Shown in pieces: positions 42,971 through 52,639 of a stretch of 64,000 nt of DNA; position 1 is the stretch's first letter, and the number at the start of each line of letters is the position of its first letter. The notes under the pieces were generated by a model. The model did not search any database. It was not told the DNA's origin and worked only from the letters and a program-made list of their open reading frames with translations. Origin of the DNA: Albidovulum aestuarii. Its GTDB lineage: Bacteria; Pseudomonadota; Alphaproteobacteria; Rhodobacterales; Rhodobacteraceae. Both the position numbers and the translations under genes were made by a program. The stretch is from NCBI RefSeq assembly GCF_029961185.1, contig NZ_JASBQQ010000004.1, forward strand, positions 186,001-250,000. The letters run 5' to 3'.

Positions 42971-44551
42971 ATGTCTTCACTGCGCGATGCTGCGATGAAC
43001 TCCAAAGCCTGGCCTTTCGAGGAAGCGCGTCGCGTGCTGAAACGCTATGAGAAGAAGGACCCCGAAAAGGGCTATGTGTTGTTCGAGACCGGTTATGGCC
43101 CGTCCGGCCTGCCACATATCGGCACCTTCGGCGAGGTGCAGCGCACGACGATGATCCGCCGGGCCTTCGAGATCATCTCGGACATCCCGACGCGGCTTTT
43201 CTGTTTCTCGGACGATCTGGACGGGATGCGGAAGGTGCCGGAGAACGTGCCGCAGCAGGAGCTTCTGAAGGCCAATATCCAGAAGCCGTTGACAAGCGTG
43301 CCTGACCCGTTCGGTGAATACGAGAGCTTCGGCCACCACAACAACGCGATGTTGCGGCGGTTCCTCGATACATTCGGCTTTGAGTACGAATTCTATTCAG
43401 CGACTGAGTTCTACCATTCGGGCGCTTTCGACGATACGCTGCGGCTGGCCGCCGAGCGGTATGAGCAGATCATGGAAATCATGCTGGCAAGCTTGCGCGA
43501 GGAGCGCCAGCAGACCTATTCCTGCTTCCTGCCGATCCACCCTGAGACGGGTCGCGTGCTTTATGTGCCGATCAAGCATGTCGACAAGGTGAACCACACC
43601 GTCACCTTCGACGATGAGACGGGCCGCGAATGGACGCTGCCGGTGACGGGCGGTAATGTGAAGCTACAGTGGAAACCGGATTTCGGTGCGCGCTGGGCGG
43701 CGCTGGATGTCGATTTCGAGATGTATGGCAAGGACCACTCGACCAACACGCCGATTTATGACGGCATCTGTGAGGTTCTGGGCGGAAAGAAGCCCGAGCA
43801 TTTCACCTATGAGCTGTTCCTCGACGAAGAAGGACAGAAGATTTCGAAATCGAAGGGCAACGGCCTGACGATTGACGAATGGCTGACCTATGCGGCGACG
43901 GAGTCGTTGGGCTATTTCATGTATCTGAAGCCCAAGACGGCAAAGCGGCTGTGGTGGGACGTGATCCCGAAGGCGGTGGATGAATATCACCAGCAGTTGC
44001 GGGCGTTCCCCGATCAGGACGATGCGGGAAAGCTCGCCAATCCGGTCTGGCACATCCATAACGGTCAGCCGCCCGTATCGGACATGGTGGTTCCCTTCGC
44101 GATGCTCCTGAACCTCGCTTCGGTGGCCGGGGCCAAGGACAAGGACGGACTTTGGGGTTTCATCCGCAAATATGCGCCCGACGCCTCGCCCGAGACCAAC
44201 CCGCAGCTCGATCAGGCGGCGGCCTTTGCAGTGCGTTACTTCAACGATCATGTTGCGCCGACACGGGTCTTCCGCGCACCGACCGACAAGGAACGGGCGG
44301 CGATGGAGGATCTCGTTTCGCGCCTCAAGGTCTGGGATGGCGGGCTTGATGCTGAGGCGTTGCAGTCCATGGTCTTTGCGGTGGGCAAGGAACATGAATT
44401 CGAGCCCTTGCGCGACTGGTTCACGGCGCTTTACGAGGTGCTGCTTGGCGCATCGCAAGGGCCGCGTTTCGGCGGGTTCATCGCGCTATACGGTGTCGAA
44501 GATACGGTGGCGCTGATCGAACGGGCCCTCGCAGGACAATTGGCCGCATAG
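42971..44551 (+). CDS. lysS: Lysine--tRNA ligase, class I
   Basis: A 526-residue class I lysyl-tRNA synthetase, the archaeal-type enzyme that replaces the class II form in many alphaproteobacteria. The HIGH motif appears as P-H-I-G in G-P-S-G-L-P-H-I-G near residue 45. The KMSKS motif appears as K-I-S-K-S-K-G-N-G near residue 293. It charges tRNA-Lys in the cytoplasm. The ribosome site is weak (GGGAA) and ATG 42995 is an alternative start. Confidence 0.95.
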   Translation: MSSLRDAAMNSKAWPFEEARRVLKRYEKKDPEKGYVLFETGYGPSGLPHIGTFGEVQRTTMIRRAFEIISDIPTRLFCFSDDLDGMRKVPENVPQQELLKANIQKPLTSVPDPFGEYESFGHHNNAMLRRFLDTFGFEYEFYSATEFYHSGAFDDTLRLAAERYEQIMEIMLASLREERQQTYSCFLPIHPETGRVLYVPIKHVDKVNHTVTFDDETGREWTLPVTGGNVKLQWKPDFGARWAALDVDFEMYGKDHSTNTPIYDGICEVLGGKKPEHFTYELFLDEEGQKISKSKGNGLTIDEWLTYAATESLGYFMYLKPKTAKRLWWDVIPKAVDEYHQQLRAFPDQDDAGKLANPVWHIHNGQPPVSDMVVPFAMLLNLASVAGAKDKDGLWGFIRKYAPDASPETNPQLDQAAAFAVRYFNDHVAPTRVFRAPTDKERAAMEDLVSRLKVWDGGLDAEALQSMVFAVGKEHEFEPLRDWFTALYEVLLGASQGPRFGGFIALYGVEDTVALIERALAGQLAA

Positions 44552-44641
44552 GGGAAAACGGCGCTGAATCTCCTCGTGTGGTGCACGCTGCCGAGCTAGG
44601 ATCGGACCAGACAATATTGCGTATCCGGAAAGGGAAATGCG

Positions 44642-44722
44642 ATGCGGTTAATGGTTCTGATCCTGCTCACGGCCTTGCTGGGTGGTTGCGGCAACGGCGT
44701 TCCTCTGGTTCCGTTCATCTGA
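44642..44722 (+). CDS. Tiny lipoprotein, 26 residues
   Basis: ATG 44642 follows AAAGGGA by 6 nt. The product is MRLMVLILLTALLGGCGNGV plus L-V-P-F-I region: a hydrophobic signal, the lipobox L-G-G-C with Cys16, and a ten-residue mature tail rich in Val and Pro. It looks like a lipid-anchored micropeptide, in size similar to entericidin-like proteins, but no homologue is named. It lies 90 nt after lysyl-tRNA synthetase and is too short for normal gene calling. Confidence 0.55.
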   Translation: MRLMVLILLTALLGGCGNGVPLVPFI

Positions 44723-44819
44723 AGTCGAAGAGTTTGATTTCTGGGCTTCGCCGCCGCTGTTTGGCTGCGATCGGATATTGCGGTATAAGTGAGTAACAGC
44801 GTCGGTTGCGGAGGCAGCG

Positions 44820-45239
44820 ATGCCGCGAAAAATACTGGCTTTCGCGCTGATTGCCGGAGGGGCCTTGGTCGGCAATCCCGGTGTCGCGTTAGCTGACGAC
44901 AAATCCGACATTCAGGCGGTTATTGGCCGGCAGATCGAGGCTTTCGCGGCCGACGACCTTTCAGCCGCGTTCGATTTCGCCTCGCCGATGATACAAGGTA
45001 TGTTCCGCGATCCCGAGACTTTCGGGCGCATGGTCGAGACCGGGTATCCGATGATCTGGCGGCCCGATGCGGTTCGCTATCTGGACCTGCATGAAGAGAA
45101 CGGGCACGTCCTACAACGCATGGGGTTCCGCGACGGTGCGGGGCAGTTCCATCTGTTCGACTATGAGATGATCGCGGGCCCCGATGGCTGGCTCATCAAC
45201 GGAGTCTATCCGGTGCCACCCTCGGATGTCGGTGTTTGA
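44820..45239 (+). CDS. DUF4864 domain-containing exported protein
   Basis: A 139-residue protein with a signal peptide ending A-L-A, then a domain of about 110 residues with I-G-R-Q-I-E-A-F-A-A-D-D, A-F-D-F-A-S-P and a late G-W-L-I-N-G-V. This is the layout of DUF4864, an NTF2-like fold expected in the periplasm. The function is unknown. The GGAG upstream of ATG 44820 supports the start. Confidence 0.75.
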   Translation: MPRKILAFALIAGGALVGNPGVALADDKSDIQAVIGRQIEAFAADDLSAAFDFASPMIQGMFRDPETFGRMVETGYPMIWRPDAVRYLDLHEENGHVLQRMGFRDGAGQFHLFDYEMIAGPDGWLINGVYPVPPSDVGV

Positions 45240-45438
45240 GATAGGCCGTGCGTAGCCCTAACAATTCCCAAAGCGTTTCCCGGTAGAGCTATCGGGCGAG
45301 GGCCGTTCGTGGCCCGTGATTTCCCAAGATGAGCAGTCTCCGCGAGGGCCCGTTATCCGGGCCTGCGCCGCCTGTCCTGGGCTGCGCGACGCGGGCGCCG
45401 TCGGACGGGGTGTGGACAACGACAAGGGGTTCTGAGCT

Positions 45439-47736
45439 ATGAACAAGGCGATTACCGACGGGCTGGTCTTCATGCCGCCTGCATTCGAGAACGGGCTGAC
45501 GGTGTGGTCGAGCGGCGATGGCACGCCGGGATCGCCGACCTATGACGGTGCGGTAAACGCGGCGCTCGTGACGGCCGATCAGGATTTCGCCTCGTGTCTG
45601 GAGCTTCAGAAAACGACGACGGTTGCCAAGCTGCGCTACATGGGTGAGACGACGATCCTGCCGGGCTGTTATCTGCGCATCCGGGCGCGCGTGAAGGCGA
45701 TGAGCGGCAACCTGCCCTCGGTCCGGATCGCGGCCTGGGCGGGCGGCGCGGGTGGAGCGCATCTGGCGGGCGTGGTCGAGACCGGGCCAAGCGTGGCGCT
45801 AACCGCGTATGGCAAGGTCGAGACGGTCGAGGCCTTAGTCGGCACCGGCAATCGCAATGGCGTCGACATGAGCTGGGGCACGTCCGCACTGTTCGGCCAT
45901 TTCGGGATTGACCTGACCGGCGCGAATGGCGGGATCGTCCGGATCGACGATATCGAGATAGAAGACATCACCTCGGCCTTCCTGCGCACGATGATGGACT
46001 GGGTTGATGTCCGCGACTACGGCGCGGTAGGCGATGGCGTCACCAATGACGCCGCTGCCGTCGAGGCTGCCGATGCTGCCGCTGCGGCGACGGGCCGGAC
46101 GCTGCTGTTTTCCGCCGGGACATATTTTCTTGATGCCGATGTCACGCTGGAATCTCCCGCGCGGTTCGAGGGCACTTTGACGATGCCGGTCAACCGCCGG
46201 ATCGCGATGACCCGCAGTTTCGATCTGCCCAGCTATGCGGATGCCTTCGGGAGCGAGGAACTGGGCTTCAAGAAGGCCTATCAGGCGCTGGTGAACTTCG
46301 CCGACCACGACACGCTGGATATGTGCGGGCGGCGGATCGAGATCACTGAACCGATCGACATGCAGGCGGCAGTGAACAACAAGACAAGCTTTTCGTCGCG
46401 CCGCACGATCCGCAACGGGCAGTTCAACGTCATCGCCGGTCCGGCATGGGATACCGTAACGGTGACGTCGCAGGCGAGCTATTCGATAGGCAATGACCTG
46501 GTTCTGTCGGCGGTCGCCAATATCGCCAATATCCCGGTCGGTGCGCTGGTGGAGGGGGTCGGCGTGGGCCGAGAGGTCTATGTTACCTCGGTCAATGTCG
46601 GTGCCGGGACGCTGACCCTTAGCCAGCCGTTTTATGGCGCGGCGGGAACTCAGGTCTATACGTTCACGCGCTACAAATACGTGCTCGATTTCTCGGGCTT
46701 CGCCTCTCTGTCGAACATGATCCTCGACGATGTTCAATTCGAATGCGGCGGCGAGGCCAGCGGGATCATGCTGGCGCCGGCCGGGTCGATCTTTCAGTTG
46801 CGCGACAGCCATGTCCTTGGCCCGAAGAACCGGGGCATCACCTCGATCGGGCGGGGCTGCCAGGGGATGCTGATCGACCGGTGCCAGTTCGTTTCGAATG
46901 AAAGCCCGCTCCGGTCGCAGGACCGGATTTCCATCGCGATCAACACCAACGCCAATGACGTAAAGATCCGCGACAACCGCGCCGTCCATTTCCGCCATTT
47001 CGTCGTGCTGGGCGGCAATGGCAACCTGATTTCCGGCAACCATTGGTTCCAGGGCGATCAGGAGACAGCCGGGCTGAGGGTGGCCGGTCTGGTGCTTGCC
47101 GGAACGGATGTGAAATCGACGATCAATGGCAATTACATCGACAACTCGTTCATCGAATGGACCAACGAGTACGAATCCGATCCTGACTTTGCCAACCAGT
47201 TCTCGTTCGGCGGGCTGACGATCACCGGCAATACTTTTACGGTGGCCGATGTCGCGCCGTGGTTCAGCTGGATCGTCGTCAAACCCTATGGTTCGGGTCA
47301 TTACATTCGCGGGCTCAACCTTTCGGGCAATGTGTTCCGGTCGCTGAATGGGTCTGTTGACCGGGTCGAGAAGGTGGACACGACCTTTGCGCCGCTGGTC
47401 AATTTCTCCATGAGGAATATCTGGGTGGGCGAGAACACCTTTACGAGCGTCAATCAGGCTATCGCCAATCCGGTACTGGTTCAGCATGACCAGGTTACCG
47501 AGGCGACGGTCTGGACGGTCGATCCGGGCCCTTATCTGCCCTTTGGTGGCTGGGCCCGAAATGTCGATGCGGTTGTGGCCGAAGGGATGATCACCGGGCC
47601 GTCGAGCGTACGGCGAACCGACATGCCCTATGTCGATGTCACCCAGGGCGCGTCGAAGAACCAGATCACGCTGAACTGGGCCCAGCCTTCAAAGGGGCGT
47701 GTCAATGTTACCGTAAGGATGGACAATCCGAATTGA
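45439..47736 (+). CDS. Right-handed beta-helix protein (GH28-related/pectate lyase 3 fold)
   Basis: A 765-residue protein. Residues about 1-190 form a beta-rich, lectin-like N-terminal region. Near 192 is W-V-D-V-R-D-Y-G-A-V-G-D-G-V-T-N-D, the start signature of GH28-related and phage-tailspike beta-helices, followed by many short repeats with N-x-I/F spacing to about residue 680. No signal peptide or RTX repeats are seen, so the export route is unclear. Catalytic residues cannot be pointed out with confidence. It may bind or cut a polysaccharide, possibly the cell's own. Confidence 0.7.
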   Translation: MNKAITDGLVFMPPAFENGLTVWSSGDGTPGSPTYDGAVNAALVTADQDFASCLELQKTTTVAKLRYMGETTILPGCYLRIRARVKAMSGNLPSVRIAAWAGGAGGAHLAGVVETGPSVALTAYGKVETVEALVGTGNRNGVDMSWGTSALFGHFGIDLTGANGGIVRIDDIEIEDITSAFLRTMMDWVDVRDYGAVGDGVTNDAAAVEAADAAAAATGRTLLFSAGTYFLDADVTLESPARFEGTLTMPVNRRIAMTRSFDLPSYADAFGSEELGFKKAYQALVNFADHDTLDMCGRRIEITEPIDMQAAVNNKTSFSSRRTIRNGQFNVIAGPAWDTVTVTSQASYSIGNDLVLSAVANIANIPVGALVEGVGVGREVYVTSVNVGAGTLTLSQPFYGAAGTQVYTFTRYKYVLDFSGFASLSNMILDDVQFECGGEASGIMLAPAGSIFQLRDSHVLGPKNRGITSIGRGCQGMLIDRCQFVSNESPLRSQDRISIAINTNANDVKIRDNRAVHFRHFVVLGGNGNLISGNHWFQGDQETAGLRVAGLVLAGTDVKSTINGNYIDNSFIEWTNEYESDPDFANQFSFGGLTITGNTFTVADVAPWFSWIVVKPYGSGHYIRGLNLSGNVFRSLNGSVDRVEKVDTTFAPLVNFSMRNIWVGENTFTSVNQAIANPVLVQHDQVTEATVWTVDPGPYLPFGGWARNVDAVVAEGMITGPSSVRRTDMPYVDVTQGASKNQITLNWAQPSKGRVNVTVRMDNPN

Positions 47737-47759
47737 CGCTGGCGAAGGTCAGCAATAGG

Positions 47760-47782
47760 GGCCGGGGAAACCCGGCCTTTTT
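47760..47782 (+). terminator. Intrinsic terminator after beta-helix gene
   Basis: GGCCGGG and CCCGGCC form a 7-bp stem with a GAAA tetraloop, followed by TTTTT. It lies 23 nt after the stop and also separates the convergent kinase gene. Confidence 0.85.
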
Positions 47783-47790
47783 GCATACAG

Positions 47791-49464
47791 CTACAGCGGT
47801 GGCGGCGGCGGGGCGGCAGTCAGGATCTCGGCCCACAGCAGGCGTTTGTCGACGGGTTTCGTCAGGTAGCCGTTCAGCCCCAGCGCCATGTAGTGGTCGC
47901 GCTGATAGGTCACCGCATCGGCGGTAAGCGCGATAACCGGGATGCCGGCCCAGTCTTGCCCGGCATCGCGGATTTCGCGGAGGGTCGCCTCACCATCCAT
48001 ATCCGGCATGTTCATGTCCAAGAGCACGAGGTCAAATGCCTCAGCACGAAGCCATTCGAGCGCTTCACGGCCGCTATCGGCTTCGATGGCCTCAATGCGG
48101 AGCGAGCGGAGCATCTGGCATACGACGAGGCGGTTCGTGGCAACATCGTCGACGACAAGAACGCGAAGTCTGCCATAGACAGTTTCCGCCCCTGTGGCGG
48201 GGGGGTCCGGGATCGTGACGAACGGAAACTCAATTCTCGCAACAAGGCTGCCGTCGGGCGACCGCATCAAGTCAGAGGTGCCTCCGATCACCCCGGCCAT
48301 TTGCTGGACAAGCGACAGGGCAAGAGATCCGGCTGCGTCGGGTGCCGGATCTGTATTGGCCTTGGCGCTTTTCGCGGGGGGTCCAGCGATTGTCAGCCTG
48401 ATCCGATCCTGACGCCCCGGGGGCAAAGCGCAGCGCAGATTCAGGTGCGGCCGGGCGCCGGAGTTCGGGTCCGCCGCGACGACGGCACAGAGATGGCTGA
48501 GGCATTTTCGGATCAGGATCGGATCGAACCGCCCGAATTCGGGCACTTCCGACGAAATGGAGACCGTGATTTCGGGCTCTTGCTCGGGCTTGACGGGTAG
48601 TTTCATCGCCGCCGCGTGTTCCAGTTCACGGTGGATCACCGTTGTTACCGGATGGAACCGGATATTGCCTTCGGTCGCCTGTGCCAGGTCGATCACGTCC
48701 TCGACCAGCATCTTCAGAGTTCGTGCCGACGCTTCGATGATCTTGGCGTGGTTCTCCGAAGCCGCCCCGGTGCTTTCTTCGCGCAATAGCTGACTATGGC
48801 CGAGGATTGAGTTCAGCGGGGTGCGCACTTCATGGCTCATCGCCGCCAGGAAACGCGACTTGGCGCGGCTGGCAGCGTCCGACTGCTCGATCGCTTTGAT
48901 GAGATGCGACTGGGCTTTGTGGTTTTGGATCATGGCCGAAAGGAAATAACCGATCAGGGCAATGACGGCCGCAGTCGCGACCCCGGCCGGCAGGGTAGCG
49001 CCGGGTTGCAGCATTTGCTGGACGGGTAGCCACAACAGGGTGAGGGCCGGAGGTATCCCGCTGAGTATTCCAAGCGGCAGATGGACCGAGCGCACCACGG
49101 ATACGTTGAGCAGTGCCCCGACGAGGGAAAGCGTGCCTGCGAACATTACCAGCGGGTTTCCCATGTTCCACAGAACCAACGCGGGAATGCAATACGCGGC
49201 AAGACCGAAGAAGGAATTTGCCAGGAACGCGACACGTATCCGGGGCAGCGGCGTTTCTTCATAGGCCCGCATCATGCGGAGCTGACCGATCTCGGTTCCG
49301 ACGCAGACGAGATAGACGAAGAAGACCAGCCAGAAGGGCAGGAAGAAGAAAAACAGGATGCAGCTCAGCGCAACACCAATCTGGCGCGAGACCAGGTCGG
49401 CTTCCATCCGCTGCCTTTGGCGCGATATCTCATCTGTCGAGGTTGTCCGCTCAACCATGCGCAC
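47791..49464 (-). CDS. Hybrid histidine kinase with degenerate ATP-binding domain
   Basis: A 557-residue membrane protein: about five hydrophobic segments (residues 25-185), a HisKA domain with intact A-M-S-H-E-V-R-T-P-L-N-S near 212, an HATPase-like region, and a C-terminal receiver (V-V-D-D near 440, phosphoacceptor in L-L-D-M-N-M-P near 487, K-P late). In the HATPase region the N-box asparagine and the D-x-G-x-G glycines are not recognisable; only an S-L-A-L-S-L-V-Q-Q-M-A-G-V-I-G-G remnant of the G2 box remains. It may act as a phosphatase, phosphotransfer partner or pseudokinase. Confidence 0.78.
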   Translation of the reverse strand: MRMVERTTSTDEISRQRQRMEADLVSRQIGVALSCILFFFFLPFWLVFFVYLVCVGTEIGQLRMMRAYEETPLPRIRVAFLANSFFGLAAYCIPALVLWNMGNPLVMFAGTLSLVGALLNVSVVRSVHLPLGILSGIPPALTLLWLPVQQMLQPGATLPAGVATAAVIALIGYFLSAMIQNHKAQSHLIKAIEQSDAASRAKSRFLAAMSHEVRTPLNSILGHSQLLREESTGAASENHAKIIEASARTLKMLVEDVIDLAQATEGNIRFHPVTTVIHRELEHAAAMKLPVKPEQEPEITVSISSEVPEFGRFDPILIRKCLSHLCAVVAADPNSGARPHLNLRCALPPGRQDRIRLTIAGPPAKSAKANTDPAPDAAGSLALSLVQQMAGVIGGTSDLMRSPDGSLVARIEFPFVTIPDPPATGAETVYGRLRVLVVDDVATNRLVVCQMLRSLRIEAIEADSGREALEWLRAEAFDLVLLDMNMPDMDGEATLREIRDAGQDWAGIPVIALTADAVTYQRDHYMALGLNGYLTKPVDKRLLWAEILTAAPPPPPL

Positions 49465-49526
49465 CCGCCCGTTTTCTCCGTTGCGACAGGGGCCGGGGCG
49501 GGTGGGGCCGCCGGATCTGCGCAGTT

Positions 49527-50021
49527 TTAACGCACTGTAAGGTCTTTCTGGTCAAGTGCATAGGCCTTAGCGAAGCCAGCATTCAGGTGGCCACTGACGA
49601 TATCGAAAAGCACAAAGTGGAAATCCGCGAAGTCGACATAGAGCGTGGCCTTCGGATGGGTGCCGAGCCATGCCGCGCGCAGGGCGTGATGGTCTACTTC
49701 ATTCCGCAAGACGAACCGCGCAGTGGCGCGGATGGTCAGCCGGGGATGGGTCAGCGGGTCGCCCCTGGAACCGGCCTCGCCGATCAGCAGAGCCGCGCGC
49801 GGGTCGTTGCGCAATGCCCGGCTGTGCAACGCGAGGTCGGAGATGAGCGTCATCGGCACGCCCTCAGGGGAGAGGCCAAAGCCGATGCGGCTGACAAAGG
49901 GTGCGCCGGTATCGGCCTCGGTCACTGCAAGCGCAGCCGTGGTCGCGTCGCGAAGGAGCTTGTGCGCTATCCCCCGGGCTTCGCCGTCCGTCTGATTGTA
50001 GGGGCTGGAGCGATCGGTCAT
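49527..50021 (-). CDS. Pyridoxamine 5'-phosphate oxidase-like FMN-binding protein (HugZ type)
   Basis: A 164-residue split-barrel protein starting at ATG 50021. It shows the family phrases A-A-L-A-V-T-E-A-D-T-G-A-P-F-V-S-R-I-G and L-I-S-D-L-A-L-H-S-R-A-L, with a tail G-F-A-K-A-Y. HugZ-like members bind FMN or haem and include haem oxygenases. The short length gives the barrel without the C-terminal DUF2470 domain of full HugZ, so haem degradation is not certain. The frame to 50126 adds 35 unlikely residues. Confidence 0.75.
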   Translation of the reverse strand: MTDRSSPYNQTDGEARGIAHKLLRDATTAALAVTEADTGAPFVSRIGFGLSPEGVPMTLISDLALHSRALRNDPRAALLIGEAGSRGDPLTHPRLTIRATARFVLRNEVDHHALRAAWLGTHPKATLYVDFADFHFVLFDIVSGHLNAGFAKAYALDQKDLTVR

Positions 50022-50667
50022 CGTGTTCCACCGGGTTGGCTCTGATGCGGTATCAGCCGGGAATGACCCGGGCAAGCGCGGCCTGACCCGGTTATTGGTT
50101 GAAGCCTTTATCAAACAGAAGGCCATGCGTCACGGCGGCTGATCGACCAAGGGACAATAACGGGGCCCGTTGTCTGACATTTCAGTTCTGTTGCCTGAAG
50201 CGTCATTCGGGGGGCGGAATGGTTCGGGATCGCCCAATGTGCACCAGATCCGTTTCGCTCTGCCAATTCAGGATTGGACCGTCGGCAGCACTAGCTGACC
50301 GTCGCCGTCGAATCGCAACGGAATGTGAGCGATAACAGCACGCATTCGTCAAAAATGGCCGATGGAGTGCCGACGCGAAGTGCCGGCAGAGCCCCGCATC
50401 CCAGGCGTCACACGGTGTGCGTGTATTCACCAAGTCGTGAACAGCCAATCGTTTGATAAATCATGGCAAAAATATGCCGACAGCCAGATCGTTTACAAAA
50501 TTATCGACTTTTCTGTGAATTTATTTACTAAAAAATCCAATATAAAAAATAAGTTACAAACAAATGAACAATTAGTTTACAATGCCCGCAACAAGGCTTC
50601 GAAGGGGGCGGTGCGGCTATTTGCCAGGCCCCGCGGAAAGTCGGCACCTGATGGATGGAGGACAGCG
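50022..50667. other. Long intergenic leader of acs with AT-rich block
   Basis: About 650 nt with no credible gene; the frame reaching back to 50362 is an extension of acs through stop-poor AT-rich DNA. From about 50440 to 50585 the sequence is strongly AT-rich. It has repeated GTTTACAA-like words near 50491 and 50575 and a TACAAT hexamer at 50578-50583 that could be a -10. This is probably the acs promoter with regulator sites for acetate or carbon control. Confidence 0.5.
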
Positions 50668-52635
50668 ATGGCGGCCCAGAACGCGACGGATGCAACGGCG
50701 AAGCGGGAAATCCCGGCCGGGTTTGATAAAGCCCACGCAACGCCAGAGACCTACGCGAAGATGTATGCCGCCTCGGTGTCCGATCCTGCCGCCTTTTGGG
50801 GAGAAGAGGGCAAGCGCCTCGACTGGATCAAGCCCTATACCAAGGTGAAGGATACGAGCTTCAAGTTCGGCGAAGTCTCGATCAAGTGGTACGAAGATGG
50901 CGTCCTGAACGTTGCGGCCAACTGCGTTGACCGTCACCTTGCGACCCGTGGCGACCAGACCGCGATCATCTGGGAACCGGATGATCCTGCAACGCCTGCC
51001 CGCCATATCTCTTACAAGGAACTGGCCGACAATGTCGGGCGCATGGCGAATGTGCTGAAGGCGAATGGCATCGCCAAGGGCGACCGGGTTGTCATCTACC
51101 TTCCGATGATCCCCGAGGCCGCCTATGCGATGCTGGCCTGTGCCCGGATCGGTGCGATCCATTCCATCGTTTTCGCAGGCTTCTCGCCGGATGCCTTGGC
51201 TAACCGGATCAATGACAGCGAGGCGAAGGCTGTCATCACCGCCGACACAGCCCCGCGCGGTGGCCGCCGTACGGCGCTGAAGTCGAACACGGATGCGGCG
51301 CTGCTGCATTGCGATGACAAGGTGAAATGCCTTGTCGTAAAGCATACCGGCGACCAGACCACCTGGGTCGATGGCCGCGATGTCGATGTGCTGGCCGGAA
51401 TGGCGGATGCCAGTTCCGATTGCGCGCCCGAACCGATGGGGGCGGAGGATCCGCTGTTTATCCTCTACACGTCGGGCTCGACCGGCAAGCCGAAGGGTGT
51501 TGTCCACACCACGGGCGGCTACCTCGTCTATGCCTCGATGACCCACCAATACACATTCGACTATCACGACGGCGATGTCTTCTGGTGCACCGCCGATGTC
51601 GGCTGGGTCACCGGCCACTCCTATATCGTCTATGGACCCCTCGCGAACGGCGCCACGACCCTCATGTTCGAGGGCGTGCCGACCTATCCGGACGCAGGGC
51701 GGTTCTGGGCGGTGTGTGAAAAGCACAAGGTTAACCAGTTCTACACCGCCCCGACTGCCATCCGCGCCCTGATGGGGCAGGGCCCGGAATTCGTCGAAAA
51801 ATACGACCTCTCGTCATTGAAAGTTCTGGGTTCGGTCGGGGAACCGATCAATCCGGAGGCCTGGGTCTGGTATGACAAACATGTCGGCAAAGGGCGTTGC
51901 CCGATCGTCGATACGTTCTGGCAGACCGAAACCGGCGGCCATATGATCACCTCGCTGCCCGGTGCGATCCCGACCAAGCCCGGCTCGGCCACGTTGCCGT
52001 TCTTCGGCGTGAAGCCGGTGGTCCTTGATGCCGCGACAGGGGCTGTCCAGGCGGATACCAAGGCCGAAGGGGTCTTGTGCATGTCCGACAGCTGGCCGGG
52101 CCAGATGCGGACGCTCTGGGGCGATCACGCGCGGTTCCAGGAGGCGTATTTCACCCAGTACAAAGGCTATTACTTCACCGGTGATGGCTGTCGCCGGGAC
52201 GAGGACGGCTACTACTGGATCACTGGCCGCGTCGATGACGTGATCAACGTGTCGGGTCATCGGATGGGGACGGCCGAGGTCGAAAGCGCCCTTGTCGCGC
52301 ATCAGAATGTCGCCGAAGCCGCCGTGGTCGGCTACCCGCACGACATCAAGGGGCAGGGCATCTACGCCTATGTCACCCTGATGAACGGTGTGGAGCCGTC
52401 AGAGGACCTGCGCAAGGAACTGGTGAAATGGGTGCGGACCGAGATCGGTCCCATCGCCTCGCCTGACCTGATCCAGTGGGCGCCCGGCCTGCCGAAGACC
52501 CGCTCGGGCAAGATCATGCGCCGCATCCTGCGCAAGATCGCCGAGAACGACTATGGCGCGCTGGGCGACACCTCGACGCTTGCCGATCCGTCGGTCGTGG
52601 ACGATCTGATCAACAACCGCATGAACCGGGGCTGA
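50668..52635 (+). CDS. acs: Acetate--CoA ligase (AMP-forming)
   Basis: A 655-residue acetyl-CoA synthetase. The AMP-binding P-loop is [11 protein letters not shown] near residue 270. The C-terminal [11 protein letters not shown] motif carries the lysine that is acetylated for control in this family. Acetate, ATP and CoA give acetyl-CoA, AMP and pyrophosphate. ATG 50668 has GGAGGA at 5 nt spacing, which decides the start. Four nt separate it from adk, and acetate symporter genes follow. Confidence 0.96.
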   Translation: MAAQNATDATAKREIPAGFDKAHATPETYAKMYAASVSDPAAFWGEEGKRLDWIKPYTKVKDTSFKFGEVSIKWYEDGVLNVAANCVDRHLATRGDQTAIIWEPDDPATPARHISYKELADNVGRMANVLKANGIAKGDRVVIYLPMIPEAAYAMLACARIGAIHSIVFAGFSPDALANRINDSEAKAVITADTAPRGGRRTALKSNTDAALLHCDDKVKCLVVKHTGDQTTWVDGRDVDVLAGMADASSDCAPEPMGAEDPLFILYTSGSTGKPKGVVHTTGGYLVYASMTHQYTFDYHDGDVFWCTADVGWVTGHSYIVYGPLANGATTLMFEGVPTYPDAGRFWAVCEKHKVNQFYTAPTAIRALMGQGPEFVEKYDLSSLKVLGSVGEPINPEAWVWYDKHVGKGRCPIVDTFWQTETGGHMITSLPGAIPTKPGSATLPFFGVKPVVLDAATGAVQADTKAEGVLCMSDSWPGQMRTLWGDHARFQEAYFTQYKGYYFTGDGCRRDEDGYYWITGRVDDVINVSGHRMGTAEVESALVAHQNVAEAAVVGYPHDIKGQGIYAYVTLMNGVEPSEDLRKELVKWVRTEIGPIASPDLIQWAPGLPKTRSGKIMRRILRKIAENDYGALGDTSTLADPSVVDDLINNRMNRG

Positions 52636-52639
52636 CGCG

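Noticed and set aside
45835-47487. 550-residue minus-strand frame
   Set aside because: Antisense to the beta-helix gene; rich in Arg and His with no domain.
50362-50667. N-terminal extension of acetyl-CoA synthetase
   Set aside because: It reads through AT-rich intergenic DNA, giving an atypical sequence. ATG 50668 has a perfect ribosome site and fits the family length.
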